A stretch of 64,000 nt of DNA. It comes from Syngnathus acus (lineage: Eukaryota; Chordata; Actinopteri; Syngnathiformes; Syngnathidae). Below are positions 13,131 to 24,825 of the stretch, in pieces (the stretch's first letter is position 1; every line of letters begins with the position of its first letter). The translations under genes and the position numbers were made by a program. Where the stretch lies: the NCBI RefSeq assembly GCF_901709675.1, contig NC_051095.1, positions 24,808,456-24,872,455 on the forward strand. Reading direction: 5' to 3'. The notes beneath the pieces were generated by a model. It ran no database searches and was not told the DNA's origin. It saw only the letters and a program-made list of their open reading frames with translations.

Positions 13131-15928
13131 CACTGAGACTTGGTTGACCGTCAACATTCCGGACTCGGCTGTACGTCTGGAGCGGCTAGCGTGCTATCGG
13201 GCGGACCGGACCATTGTACGAGGGGGGAAATCTCATGGAGGTGGAATATGCGTCTACATCCGTGACGAGTGGTGCCGGGACTCTGTGGTGGTATACAGGC
13301 ACTGCTCGCCACTGGCGGAGTTTGTGATCATTAAGTGCCGTCCTTTTTACCTGCCGAGGGAATTTACAGCGATTCTGCTGGTCGCGGTTTACATCCCGCC
13401 TTCTAACATCGGAGGCGACAGGGTCGCGGCTCTTAGTGAACTGTACCAGGCTGTCAGTGACCAACAGACAGCGCACCCTGACGGTTTCACCATCTTCGCT
13501 GGGGATTTTAATCATGCGAATCTGAAGTCTGTTTTTCCGAGGCTTCACCAGCATGTTGATTTTCCTACGCGTGGCGACAGCTTCCTGGACCTGGTCTACT
13601 CTTCGCATAAAGGAGCTTTCAAAGCCGCCCCCCTCCCCCATCTTGGACTTTCTGACCATCTCACTGTTATGCTTTTGCCCGCATACAGACAAAAGGTGAG
13701 AACATCCAGACCGGTTCGCAAGCGGGTGCGGGTGTGGCCTGAGGGTGCCTCTGATGCGCTTCGTGACTGCTTTGGCTCTACCGACTGGGACGTGTTTAGG
13801 AGGGCGGCCACTTGCGACGGTCGGGCGGACATTGAGGAGTATACTGACTCTGTTTCCTCCTACATCGGGAAGTGCATTGATGATGTGACACACTCAGTAT
13901 CCGTCGTCACTCGGCCTAACCGGAAGCCATGGCTGACAGGGGCTGTCTTCAGGCTGCTGAGGGCCAGGGACAAAGCCTTCCGGGCGGGGGATGAGGCTGG
14001 CTTGAGGACTGCGAGGGCCGACCTGTCCCGGGGCATCAAAGAGGCGAAGAGTGCGTTCTCGGGCAAAATTACCGCCCACTTCGAGGACAGCAGGGACGCA
14101 CGGCGCTTTTGGCAGGGCATTCAGACCATCACGGACTACAAGCCCACGCCGCAGAGCTGTGATGGCGACGTCCGTCTGCTCAATGACCTCAACCGCTTCT
14201 TTGCTCGCTTCGACGCTCAGAACAGCACTTGCCCGCTGAAGGCCACTCCCCCTTCCCACGAGCTGCCCCTGTGCCTCTCCGCCGACAGCGTGAGGAGGAC
14301 GCTTGCCGCTATCGACATCCGTAAGGCGGCGGGCCCGGACAACATCCCGGGTCGAGCGCTGAAGGACTGCGCTGGTGAGCTGACGGGTGTCTTCACGGAC
14401 ATCTTTAACACTTCCCTGCAGCAGGCCATCGTCCCGTCGTGTTTCAAAGCTGCCACCATCGTACCTGTGCCGAAGAAGCCTGCTCCGTCCTGCTTCAATG
14501 ACTACCGCCCCGTGGCACTTACGCCCATCATCATGAAGTGCTTTGAGCGGCTTGTCTTGGAGCACATCCGGTCAGTTCTCCCCCCCACCATTGACCCCTT
14601 CCAGTTTGCGTACCGAGCCAAACGGTCCTCTGAGGATGCCATCTGCTCTGCCCTCCACTCGGCCCTCACCCACCTGGAGGGGAAGGACTCGTATGTGAGG
14701 TTGCTGTTTGTGGACTTCAGTTCTGCCTTCAACACCATTGTGCCGCAGCGTCTCATCAGCAAACTTGACAAGCTGGGCCTCAGTACCTGCCTCTGCAACT
14801 GGCTACTGGACTTCCTCTGTCAGAGGCCACAGGTGGTACGTGTTGGCGACAAGATCTCCGCCAGCATCACGCTGAGCACAGGGGCCCCCCAAGGCTGCGT
14901 GCTCAGTCCGCTGCTCTTCACCCTCCTGACGCATGACTGCGCTGCCACCTGCAGCGGCAACCGCATAGTGAAGTTTGCTGACGACACAACTCTGGTGGGT
15001 CTCATCACCAAGGGAGACGAGACTCAATACAGGCTAGAGGTTGACCTTCTGACCGCGTGGTGCAGGGACAACAACCTCCTGCTGAACGTCGACAAGACCA
15101 GGGAGATTGTTGTTGACTTCCGGAAGGGTCACGCCCAACACCTGCCGCTGACCATCGACGGTGCTGTGGTGGAGCGAGTGAGCAGTGCCAGGTTCCTGGG
15201 GGTGCACATCAGTGAAGATCTCTCCTGGTCCACCAACACCGCGTCGCTGGCGAAGAAGGCCCAGCGCCGCCTGTACTTCCTTCGGAAACTCAGGCGAGCG
15301 GGGGCTCCTCCGGCCGTCATGACTACTTTTTACCGCGGCACCATTGAGAGCGTCCTCTCCAGCTGTATTGCTGTCTGGGGTGGCAGCTGCACTGACCAAG
15401 ACTTGAAGGCCCTGCAGCGCGTAGTGAAAACGGCTAGTAAGACTATTGGTGCTTCTCTCCCCTCCTTGAAGGACATTTACACCTCCCAACTCACCCGCAA
15501 GGCGACCAAGATTGTGAGTGATGTGAGTCACCCCGCTCACTCTTTGTTTGAACTTCTGCCCTCTGGGAGGCGGTACAGGAGCCTGCGCTCCCGCACCACC
15601 AGACTTTCCAACAGCTTCGTACTCCAGGCTGTTAGGATCCTGAACTCGCTCCCCCTTTCAGCGTAGCGTCCTGTTCTTGCTGTATGCACACTGGCTCGGT
15701 TTTGCCCCTCATATTTAATGGGTTATTGGTCTGTTATTTATTCTTCGCTCATTTTATTTTATTTTATTTATTATTGGTTATTTATGGTTTGTGCATTCTT
15801 GTTTTTGTTTTGTGTCGCCTACTTGTATGTATCGTCACCGTGGGATGGAGGAAACGGAATTTCGGTTTCTTTGTGTGTCTTGACATATGAAGGGATTGAC
15901 AATAAAGCTGACTTTGACTTTGACTTTG
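13131..15928 (+). mobile_element. Rex1-like non-LTR retrotransposon, 5'-truncated
   Basis: The insertion is placed by comparing the family A copies: the empty target reads CATTCrTTTACAAATG, and here the LINE follows CATTCATTT and is followed by ATTTAC, a likely 4-bp duplication (ATTT). The 3' end has AATAAAGCTGACTTTG with GACTTT repeats, the usual short-repeat tail of this group. A shorter copy of the same family is at about 56414-56972. Confidence 0.85.
13132..15666 (+). CDS. Rex1-like LINE endonuclease/reverse transcriptase, N-terminally truncated
   Basis: The open frame enters from the truncation point as TETWLTVNIP, so it has no true start; the first 60-80 residues of the endonuclease are missing. 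Endonuclease motifs are VAVYIPP, GDFNHAN (about residue 124) and LGLSDH. RT motifs are [58 protein letters not shown] and KFADDTTLVG (about residue 615). The C-terminal part SLPSLKDIY...[14 protein letters not shown] is typical of the group. No stop or frameshift lies in over 840 codons, which points to a young insertion. Truncation should prevent independent retrotransposition. Confidence 0.88.
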   Translation, partial: TETWLTVNIPDSAVRLERLACYRADRTIVRGGKSHGGGICVYIRDEWCRDSVVVYRHCSPLAEFVIIKCRPFYLPREFTAILLVAVYIPPSNIGGDRVAALSELYQAVSDQQTAHPDGFTIFAGDFNHANLKSVFPRLHQHVDFPTRGDSFLDLVYSSHKGAFKAAPLPHLGLSDHLTVMLLPAYRQKVRTSRPVRKRVRVWPEGASDALRDCFGSTDWDVFRRAATCDGRADIEEYTDSVSSYIGKCIDDVTHSVSVVTRPNRKPWLTGAVFRLLRARDKAFRAGDEAGLRTARADLSRGIKEAKSAFSGKITAHFEDSRDARRFWQGIQTITDYKPTPQSCDGDVRLLNDLNRFFARFDAQNSTCPLKATPPSHELPLCLSADSVRRTLAAIDIRKAAGPDNIPGRALKDCAGELTGVFTDIFNTSLQQAIVPSCFKAATIVPVPKKPAPSCFNDYRPVALTPIIMKCFERLVLEHIRSVLPPTIDPFQFAYRAKRSSEDAICSALHSALTHLEGKDSYVRLLFVDFSSAFNTIVPQRLISKLDKLGLSTCLCNWLLDFLCQRPQVVRVGDKISASITLSTGAPQGCVLSPLLFTLLTHDCAATCSGNRIVKFADDTTLVGLITKGDETQYRLEVDLLTAWCRDNNLLLNVDKTREIVVDFRKGHAQHLPLTIDGAVVERVSSARFLGVHISEDLSWSTNTASLAKKAQRRLYFLRKLRRAGAPPAVMTTFYRGTIESVLSSCIAVWGGSCTDQDLKALQRVVKTASKTIGASLPSLKDIYTSQLTRKATKIVSDVSHPAHSLFELLPSGRRYRSLRSRTTRLSNSFVLQAVRILNSLPLSA

Positions 15929-15985
15929 ATTTACAAATGTGATTGCACTTTAGTTTACATATTTAAATGTTCAGATATTAAGAAA

Positions 15986-16806
15986 AGAAACAAAAGGCAC
16001 CAGCTATCCTTTTTTCTATCCTGAAGAACATCATTATTGTCCTTTAAAAAACAGGGAGCACATCTCAACTCATTCTAACCTGTGTCCTTGGACATCTGCC
16101 TTAAAGGTGAGTGAATGTGAATAACAGTCCAGACATTAATTTTAAGAATACACAAAGAAAATGGAATTAAACTGCGTAAACAGGTAAGGTCTAAATAACT
16201 AACAGACATGACGTGGATCTTAACCGCGCACTTCGTAAATATAGTGCGGCATCCACACTATCCTGATGCTTTATGTATGATCTTAACCTATTTTATAGAA
16301 CTGCTGAACAACATACATTTGTGATTTCTACAAGGGACCATTAGGTCAGATAAATTGATGTTCAAGTTTAGGGTTTCAAAAAACAATGAAAAATGAAATG
16401 ATCTGAAACCTCATGCTCATTTTGGCACACAGAATTTTCTATTTAACTTAAGTAGATGAGTACTATGACACTTTTAGTCTAACATGGTAAAAGCAAGGCA
16501 ATCTTTCAATTTAAAGATACATTCTATGTTCGTAGTGTACGTATATTTATATGCGCATTTAACAACGACAGGCATCCAGACAAGCAGAATCAGCAATATA
16601 CGTAATTGCAAATGTATTTACATAATTTGCTCTCTTTCCTGATATTGTACAAGCTTTGCCCATTGCAGTGTTTCTGGGTCTGTCTAGCATAAAACAACAA
16701 CAACCAGTGATTTAAACAGTTGTGGAAACATTTAAATGGCAAAAAGCCCTTGCTACTTAAGTGTGAACACTTGATCTGTATGCAGACAGAATGACAGTCA
16801 AACCTA
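15986..16806. other. unassigned AT-rich sequence
   Basis: I see no coding region or repeat boundary here. Confidence 0.4.
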
Positions 16807-17599
16807 CCGTAATTTTCGGACTATAAGTCGCACCAGAGTATAAGTCGCACCAGCCATAAAATGCCCAAAAATGTGAAAAAAACATATATAAGTCGCTCCG
16901 GAGTATAAGTCGCATTTTGGGGGGCAATTTATTCGACAAAATCCAACACCAAGAACAGACATGAACGAGCAACAACAGGCTAAACGATACGGTATGCTAA
17001 CGTGACAAACACAAACGAGGAGCTGAGAACGGGCCTGACGTAACATTCAGTTATTTAAAAAAAACTATTACATAAATAACACGTTTATAAAACCATCTGT
17101 GTCACTCCAATTCATTAAATCCATCGATCGTCCTTTGTCAACAATGCCGTGTGCCGCGCCGCAGTTCAAATTATTCCACAGGCCCATACAACGATATATA
17201 AACTATATTTTAAATAACTATCACATAAACAACAATATTATCAAACCATTTGTGTCACTCCAAATCATTAAATCCATCGATCAAATTTCTCGTCTTTTAT
17301 GTCATCCTGGTGACAGAGGACATGTCCAGAGGATATGGCGCTTTAAATTACTTTATTTGATTTTTTCTCTCTATTTTTCATGTTTTGAATATGTTCAAGA
17401 TAAAGATATCAAAGCATGTGAAGTGATCAACTATACTAAAAATAACATGTGAAGTGGTCAACTATACTTGTAAGTAAGTGATGTGTTAATGATCAAGTAA
17501 AAAGTTGTGAAAAAAACATATATAAGTCGCTCCTGAGTATAAGTCGCCCCCCCACCCAAACTATGAAAAAAACCGCGACTTATAGTCCGAAAATTACGG
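16807..17599. mobile_element. TIR element family B (CCGTAATTTTCGGAC), TA-flanked
   Basis: The perfect ends CCGTAATTTTCGGACTATAA and its reverse complement at 17580-17599 are bordered by TA on both sides (16805-16806, 17600-17601). The motif ATAAGTCGC occurs four times near the left end as two pairs, each 17 bp apart (16823, 16840; 16888, 16905), and three times near the right end, once inverted. There is no transposase. TA duplication and TIR shape suggest the Tc1/mariner (IS630) group; this placement is inference. Confidence 0.85.
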
Positions 17600-18015
17600 T
17601 ATTCTGAATTAAAGCCAGTACCTGAAGTAAAAAAGAAAAAGAAAACAAACGTAACCAACATGCATTTGCTTTTTTTAAGACAACAATTTCAGGATGCTTA
17701 AATTCACATGACTTGCTGTGCCTGTTTCTGTGAGCCTGAACTTTGCCTAAACCATTCTAGTGAAGTAATACAAAGACTCTTAACAGTCATGATACGCTTC
17801 AGGCAGGAATTGTCAGTTCATGTGGGATTAGGGCAGGGGTCACCAACCTTTCTTAAACCGAGAGCTACTTCCTGGGTACTGATTAAGGCAAAGGGCTACC
17901 AGTTTGACACACACTTCTGAAATAGCCAATTTGCTCAATTTGGCTTTCACTATGTGTTATTATTGTCATTTCCAGTTCACATATAAGAGTGATTTTAACA
18001 AGAATAGCAAAAATA

Positions 18016-18886
18016 CAGTCAAACCTTGGTTTTTGACCACAATCCATTCCAGAAGGCGGTTCGAGAAGTGAATTGGTCGAATTACGAATCTATTTTTCCC
18101 ATTAAAAATAATGGGAAAAAATTTAATCCGTTTCAAGACAAAAAAAACCCGCCTTTTTAAGCCTTTTTTCATTTGCGCATATTTGTCCGATCGCGCAACT
18201 GCAGCGCACCACCAAACGCGCAACCGTAGCGCGCCGCCCACCGCGCAACTGCACCACGCTGGTCGCATTATTGTGACAGAGCCGTCGCTGAAATTTAGAA
18301 AATATTTTTTAAGTCCTGGTGTACTTTCCAAAATTTAAGTGGACCTAAGTGCGCAGGGAGCTTAATTATGTCAGATGGCGCAACTGCAGCGCACCGCCGA
18401 ACGCGCAACAGTAGCGCGTCGCCGACAGCGCAACTGCACCGCGCTGGTCGCATTATTGTGACAGAGCCGTCGCTGAAATTTAGAAAAACATTTAAAGTCC
18501 TGAAGTACTTTCCAAAATTTAAGTGGACCTCAGGGTGCAAGGAGCTTAATTTGGTCCGATTGCGCAACCGCAGCGCGCCGGGCACTCACTGTCGCATTGC
18601 TTTAAGAGCGTCTTTGTGTTTTAGGATGGCTTTACTGCTCCCACTTGCTTTCTTTGGAGGCATGATTAGGGGTTAATACAATCCTCAAAGTAACGAAAAT
18701 ACAATAACAACGGAGTCAGTCGGCATCCAGGCCGCGCGGTCGGGTTTTCTCGGGTCTTCCCGGCTCATCTCGCGAGGTTCGACCTCCGAATTTTGTTCGA
18801 CAACCGAAGCAAAAGAAATCTTGAATTTTCTGTTTGAATTCCGATTTGTTCGAGAACCAGGACGTTCGAAAACCGAGGTTTGACTC
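18016..18886. mobile_element. pogo/Tigger-like MITE nested in hAT MITE
   Basis: Ends are CAGTCAAACCTTGGTTTTTG and CGAAAACCGAGGTTTGACTC, bordered by TA (18014-18015 and 18887-18888). The CAGTCAAACCTCGG-type terminus and the TA duplication are typical of pogo-like Tc1/mariner elements. The interior is a 185-bp tandem repeat without coding potential. Confidence 0.75.
18193..18590. repeat. 185-bp tandem repeat, about 2.1 units
   Basis: Units start GCGCAACTGCAGCGCACC at 18193 and 18378, with a partial third at 18562. Each has a GC-rich GCGCAAC block followed by GTGACAGAGCCGTCGC and TTCCAAAATTTAAGTGGACC. Confidence 0.88.
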
Positions 18887-19022
18887 TAAAATAAATAGAT
18901 GCAGCTCACTGACAAGTGCTGCTATTTGAGCTAGTTTTAGAACAGTCCTGCGGGCGACTGATGCGGTCCTCACGGGCGACCTGGTGCCCGCGGGCACCGT
19001 GTTGGTGACCCCTGGATTAGTG

Positions 19023-19861
19023 TTTTAACACTGCACTGGAGAATAATTTATGTGAGGAGACAGATGATGTGAGTTCAATAAGAATTCAAACTGACAAACC
19101 AGTAATCGATTTTGTTTGCTTGCCATAACTGTCTATGCTGCCTTTCGACTGTAAAACGTTGCAGAACCGTATTTCTACATGTTTTCCTTTAATTAACTGC
19201 CATCCTTTATCATTCCTTAGGCTTTTGTTCAAATTGTATTTCATACTTTGACTGCCATTGTTTTTCTACCTTTTCTGTCCCATCCTGTCATTTTATAAAA
19301 GGAGTATCTGTACCAGAGAAATCTGCAGCTCCTCTGTAAGTAGCTGCAGCACTGGAAATCTGGATGGGAGATACATTCTCTCGCTTGTTCTCTCAATAGC
19401 TCACACAGATGACTTCCATTCTTTTCCTCTGACTAATATTCTTTGTCTCCATTCTCCTCTTCCAAATTATTTCTTGCTCATCTCAGCATACAGATTATGA
19501 GGCTGCCAGGTATTGTCCCCCATTCAACCTTCATCTTCACTAAGGGGTTGCTTCATCCATCACCTTTACTGGTGATGCCGTTCTCTTGCGCTCTCTTACG
19601 GTAATCTTTCCATATACTGTAGCAAGAGAAAATGCCACAAGATGGAAATACATTCTCAGCTATTAATGGCACTCCCACTTTAGCTTCCCCTTCTGCCAAA
19701 CCCTACCTGTCAAGATACCCTCAACTTAATAGTCCTGACCTTTAGATGTGAATAAGGTCGTCCTCAATAATGGGAACTCCTCAACTAATCATCAGTCTTG
19801 CAGGAGAGTAAGCGAATTTCAACAAGTTCTTCAACCAGCAGCCATGCTAACTTCATTAACT
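19023..19861. other. unassigned sequence
   Basis: I see no gene or repeat that I can support here. Confidence 0.4.
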
Positions 19862-22086
19862 TCAGAAACTAAAAACTTCTAAGCCTGTGGTGAGGACTGT
19901 GAGGAAGTGGACAGTGGAGTCAAGGCAGGACCTCCAAGCCTGCTTTGACTGCACCGATTGGGGAGCTTTCGAAGCTGCAACTTCAGACTTGCATGAACTC
20001 ACTGACACGGTCACATCATACATCAGTTTTTGTGAGGATCTGTGTGTGCAGACTAAGACCTTCTGCACGTACAACAACGACAAACCTTGGTTTACACCGA
20101 ACCTCAGGAGGCTGCGCAAAGTCAAGGAGGAGGCCTACAGGAGCGGCGACCGCGACCTGTTCAGGCAGACCAGAAACACACTGAACCGAGAGGTCGGGAA
20201 AGCCAAGAGGTGTTATGGGGAGAACCTGAAGAGACACCTCTCTGCCAATCCTGATCCCTCAACAGTGTGGAAAGGTCTGCAGAGCATCACGGGCTACAAG
20301 AAACGAACCCCCCGTCCTGTGGAGAGCCCAAGGCTTGCTAACCAGCTGAATAAGTTCTACTGCAGGTTTGATCGGTCCTCCCACACAACGGGACTTCCTG
20401 CAGCACAATCTACATACTCACCTCTCCCCACAACTGCTCTGTCCACACCTCTATCATCGTTGTCACCCACTCTCTCTCTTGCAGAGGCCGCGCCCGCACT
20501 CCAGGTCCGCGAGGAGGAAGTGCGCCAGATGTTCCGGAGACAAAAGACCAGGAAGGCACCAGGCCCAGACGGCGTGTCACCTTCCTGCTTGAAAGTCTGC
20601 GCTGAACAGCTGGCGCCCACCTTTGCACGGATCTTCAACCGTTCTCTGGAGCTGTGTGAGGTGCCCTCGTGCTTCAAGAGCTCCACCATCGTTCCAGTGG
20701 GCAAGAAGCCCGCCATCACAGGTTTGAATGACTATAGACCCGTCGCACTGACATCTGTGGTCATGAAATCTTTCGAGAGGTTAGTGCTGCACCACCTGAA
20801 GGAGGTCACGGGCCCCCTGCTTGACCCCCTCCAGTTTGCCTACCGGGCAAACAGGTCAGTGGATGATGCGGTCAACATGGGACTGCACTACGTCCTGCAC
20901 CACCTGGACACCCCAGGAACGTACGCCAGGATCCTGTTCGTGGACTTCAGCTCGGCGTTCAACACCATCGCTCCTGACATCCTCCAACAGAAGCTCATCC
21001 AGCTTGCGGTGCCTGCCCCCACCTGTCAGTGGATCACCTGGTTCCTGACCAACAGGAGACAGCGTGTGAGACTGGGGGACATCACATCTGACACCCGGAC
21101 CACCAATACTGGAGCCCCTCAGGGGTGCGTCCTCTCCCCACTGCTCTTCTCTCTCTACACCAATGATTTCTCCTCAGATGACTCTCCTGTGAAGCTCCTG
21201 AAGTATGCAGACGACACCACTCTCATCGGACTGATCAGGACGGTGATGAGACTGCGTACAGACAGGAGGTGGAGCGGCTGGTCCACTGGTGCAACCAAAA
21301 CCATCTGGAGCTGAACCCGCTCAAGACCGTGGAGATGACAGTGGATTTCAGGCGAGACCCTTCACCACTTTTACCCCTCACTATCCGCAGTAATACTATT
21401 CTCTCCACAGACACCTTCAAGTTCCTGGGAACCACAATCTCTCGGGACCTGAAATGGACCGGCCACATAGACTCTGTCCGGAAGAAGGCCCAGCAGAGGC
21501 TGTACTTCCTGAAACAGCTCAAGAAGTTCAACCTGCCGCGAGAGCTTCTGAAGACCTTCTACACTGCCATCATCCAGTCTGTCCTCTGCACCTCCATCAC
21601 TGTCTGGTTTGGATCAGCCTCCAAACAAGACAAGCACAGACTGCAACGGACAATCAGGACTGCAGAAAATATCATTGGAATCAACCTCCCATCTATCCAA
21701 GACTTGTACCTGTCCAGGACCAGGAAACGTGCAAGGAACATCTCTACAGACCCTTCTCACCCAGGTTGCAGTCTGTTTGAACTACTCCCCTCCGGACGGC
21801 GTTATAGAGCTCGGTACGCCAAAACCAGCAGACACCGAGACAGCTTCTTCCCCCAGGCTGTTGCTCTGATGAACTCACACCACTCATAGAGTCTCAGAGG
21901 CATTACTGTGCAATAACATCCTGCTCTTCACACCTTTTGAATTTGTCTACACTGTTTTTGCCATTATTCACATGTCCTGAGTGTTGTTAGTCACCTATAT
22001 GTTGAACAGAGGGTGTGTTTTACCGAAGTCAAATTCCTTGTTTGGCACGCTCAAACATGGCGAATAAAAACTCTTGAATCTTGAAT
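19862..22086 (+). mobile_element. Rex1-like LINE (second subfamily), 5'-truncated
   Basis: The sequence matches the minus-strand copy at 52867-55861 nearly base for base from CAGAAACTAAAAACTTCT to the TCTTGAA-repeat tail, with AATAAAAACTCTTGAATC near 22062. It lacks the endonuclease. Confidence 0.88.
19887..21889 (+). pseudogene. Rex1-like reverse transcriptase with 1-nt frameshift
   Basis: The first frame (19887-21314) carries [81 protein letters not shown] and [14 protein letters not shown]. Near 21236 the sequence reads GATCAGGACGG where the intact copy has GATCCAGGACGG: one C is lost. The remaining RT/C-terminal part continues in the next frame (21269-21889), ending ALMNSHHS. Apart from this lesion the two copies are almost identical. 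Confidence 0.88.
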
Positions 22087-22542
22087 TACTGCATAATTCA
22101 CAATTGGACCGTTTCTCACATAAAACTTATATAGATTGACGGGTTTTAGGTTGTAGGTTCAGTTGTAATTTGACTATTCATAGTATTGGTCAAATGTTAC
22201 CCATTCTGATATTTGAAAGTAAAATTAGCAGCATCAAAAAATACCCAAATCCCATCTCTTTAACTCATCTGTACATGCAAAAAACAAGTGGAAGCAATTG
22301 AGTAAATAAAAATGCACTTTTTCTTAAACATTAGGAATTTGTCATCCATTCATGTCAGGCTTGTCCAAAGTCCGGCCCGCGGGCCAAATCCGGCCCCCGA
22401 TCAGATTTCATATGGCCCGCAGCTTCGGTCTTATAATGTATTATTTATGGACCGCCTGCGCTGTCAAACTGAATAAAAAAAAAAATTAAACATGAACCTG
22501 TAATTCCTCCTATTACCAAAGGGTGGCAGCACCACCCCTCGC

Positions 22543-22652
22543 TAGTGATGTGCATTCCAGTTCTTTTAGGTGAACTGAACCTTTAGAATCAGTTCACTCA
22601 AAAGATTCGTTCAAACGAATCGTTCAATGAATCCCCCCTAACCCTACCCCCC

Positions 22653-22683
<31 letters not shown>

Positions 22684-23958
22684 ACTCACACACACACTGA
22701 TACGTTTTTTTTGTTTTTTTTTTACATCCAGTGGAAACAACCCATACACATCAAACAATACAACTACACAACCCCCCCCCCCCCCCCAAATTATTATATA
22801 TAATAATAATTGGCTCGGGTAATTAACACATTTCTTTCTATAATACAACACTTACACACTGATCCGTTGGCAACAGTCTCTCACTCGTTCATGAACGGTA
22901 AATTACGTCACTAACTCGTAAAGTCCCTCCTCCATCTATCGCTCGCTGGCGCTGCTGATTGGTCGTTCGCGAAGATTCACGAGTGAGTGACAGACAGCAT
23001 TGCCGCTATGCCATTGCCAGCCATAATTTTGTTTTTGTTGGCTTGTAGTTAATGGTGTTATTATATATCGAATGTGTTTGTGTTTGAATAAAAGGTTGAA
23101 AAAAAACCGTTATGCCGACATTTGTTAATTTTGGGGACACCAACTCATATAACAACGTAAAAACATATACATATTGTCATATAAAGAAGTTAACCAAATG
23201 TCTGATTTTTATGTTTTGATTGGCGAATATAAAAACAATGAATAAAACACCAGACAAGTTATAACATAAATGTTTATAATAATAATAATAATAAAAGTAC
23301 ATTTCAAACCAGCAATCTAATGTGGAACTGCAGTCGATATATTGGATAACAACATTTAGGCATATATATGCATACACGTTATTTAAAACTTTACTATAAG
23401 TAAATCGTAAATCTACATTCTGGCTTCCATAGTTCACGCCAGGAGACGCAACATATTCACTGACTGATCCGTTGATGCACAAGAAGGCATTTCACTCATT
23501 GACTCGTTCGCGAACGGGAAAGCCAGGATTCGTTCCCTCACTGATCCGTTCTCGCGGTGAACTGGAAATGCGAATCACTCACTGAGTGATTCACTCAGTG
23601 AGTGATTCATTCACTGAGTGATTCGTTCACTCGCAGATTCGTTCACTCGCAGATTCGTTCGTTGGTGAACGGGAAATGCAATTCACGACTCGTTCGTGAA
23701 CGGGAAGTTACGTCACTGACTCGTAAAGTCCCTCCTCCATCTAACGCTCACTGGCGCTGCTGATTGGCTGATTTCCTTCTTCGTTTTGTTTTACGGCGAG
23801 GTAGCACCAGCTTCAATTGGCATTACTGACATTTACTGGTTGATGTTATAAATGAAAGGAAAAAAGAACGAATCACTTTAGGAAGTGATTCGTTCACTCT
23901 CGTTCTCTGAAAGGTTACGTTCCTTTCGAACGAATCGTTCACTCACGAGCCAACACTA
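22543..23958. mobile_element. composite hAT-like MITE (TAGTGATG ends) nested in family G hAT
   Basis: Left TAGTGATG and right CAACACTA form a short TIR; a perfect 8-bp duplication CCCCTCGC lies at 22535-22542 and 23959-23966. The empty site is present once in the related copy near 60090. The interior repeats a block (GTAAAGTCCCTCCTCCATCT at about 22918 and 23723) and is full of GTTCGTGAAC-like short palindromes. It also has C runs (22648-22669, 22775-22787), CA repeats and an ATA/ATT stretch. Confidence 0.85.
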
Positions 23959-23980
23959 CCCCTCGCCGCTCATTTCTGCC

Positions 23981-24145
23981 ATGGCGACTGCAAAGAAAAC
24001 GAGGACAGTTGACATTGAGGGCCGTCGCTTTCAAGAGAAATGGGAATTACAATACTTCCTCGCTGAAAATCAAGGCAATTGTGTTTGTCTAATTTCTAAA
24101 GAGACGGTTGCCTTGTTTAAGGATTTCAACCTAAAGAGACACTAG
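23981..24145 (+). pseudogene. hAT transposase N-terminal fragment, family G
   Basis: It opens MATAKKTRTVDIEGRRFQEK and runs through FLAENQGNCVCLISKETV and FKDFNLKRH to a TAG. In the related copy at 60111 the frame continues YQTKHANTYDKL before stopping. The zinc-finger pair is C-x-C-x2-S here, so the expected second cysteine of a CxxC pair is absent. The core of the transposase is deleted. Confidence 0.65.
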
Positions 24146-24825
24146 TAGACTAAACATGCTGACACATACGACAAGCTTACAGGGAGTAACCGCGCTGATA
24201 AAGTGAAGCACCTCCAAGCTGAAATGGCGTCACAACAGCGATTCTTCACGCGGGACTGTGAGTCAAAATTGGCCATGTTAATACTGTTGATGTTATAAAC
24301 CTGTAGACATGACACAAACTATTACTTTCGGAAAGATTGTAAATGACAAGAGTAAAACTCACTTGTTTTAAGTTTTAATAATAACAGACAAATTCGCATT
24401 ACTTATAACTCCTGTTTAAAATGTTCATGAGGCAAAAATAATTTTAAACTTATGTAAATGTAAGGTATTTCAAACAGTTTGTTCAATGTTATCTGACTCT
24501 TCAGATATGAATGAAAGGCAGAATTTGTGTTTTTAGAGTTGTTCACATCTGCCTGAATGGCTTATATTTGGTTATTTTGTCATTTGAAAAATAAAGACAA
24601 TTGTGACAATGAAATTAGTTTTATAACAGTGTGTATTTGCATGAAATTGTTGTCGTTAAAAAATGTCTGAAAAAACTATTGGCCGCCAATATCAAATATC
24701 AAATCTGGCCCTCCTTGCAAAAAGTTTGGACACCCCTGATTTATGTAGTATGTCAGACGGGGTATTAATAAAGTTTGAAGATCTGCAGTTCATGATTTTA
24801 TTTTGATAGTTTAAAATATTTTCTT

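Larger units (their letters stand above)
12427..15985 (+). mobile_element. TIR element family A (CCGTATTGGCCCG), 3'-truncated and opened by a LINE
   Basis: It begins CCGTATTAGCCCGAATAGAAG after a TA. The inner sequence matches, in reverse, the intact copy at 36871-38363 (for example TTGCTGGTATCGACTGAGTA and CAGTAGATTGGTTTATTTAC). A Rex1-like LINE sits between 13131 and 15928; the element resumes with TTTACAAATGTGATTGCAC and is lost near 15985, without its right TIR. No transposase reading frame is visible. Confidence 0.72.
17834..19014. mobile_element. hAT MITE with CAGGGGTCACCAAC ends
   Basis: Left CAGGGGTCACCAACC and right GTTGGTGACCCCTG make a 14-bp TIR. Flanking octamers GATTAGGG (17826-17833) and GATTAGTG (19015-19022) match at 7 of 8. 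It contains a complete pogo-like element (18016-18886). No transposase is visible. Confidence 0.82.
22356..24738 (+). mobile_element. nonautonomous hAT element, family G (CAGGsGTGTCCAAAG type)
   Basis: Ends are CAGGCTTGTCCAAAGTCCGG and AGTTTGGACACCCCTG, with flanking ATTCATGT (22348-22355) and ATTTATGT (24739-24746), 7 of 8 matching. Related copies are 59912-61677 (+) and 57985-61977 (-). It holds a transposase N-terminus at 23981 and is split by another element at 22543-23958. Comparison with 59912-61677 shows the uninterrupted target. Confidence 0.85.

Noticed and set aside
13186-15540. Several antisense frames of 60-235 residues across the Rex1-like LINE
   Set aside because: They are shadows of the coding strand; no known domain and no start context.
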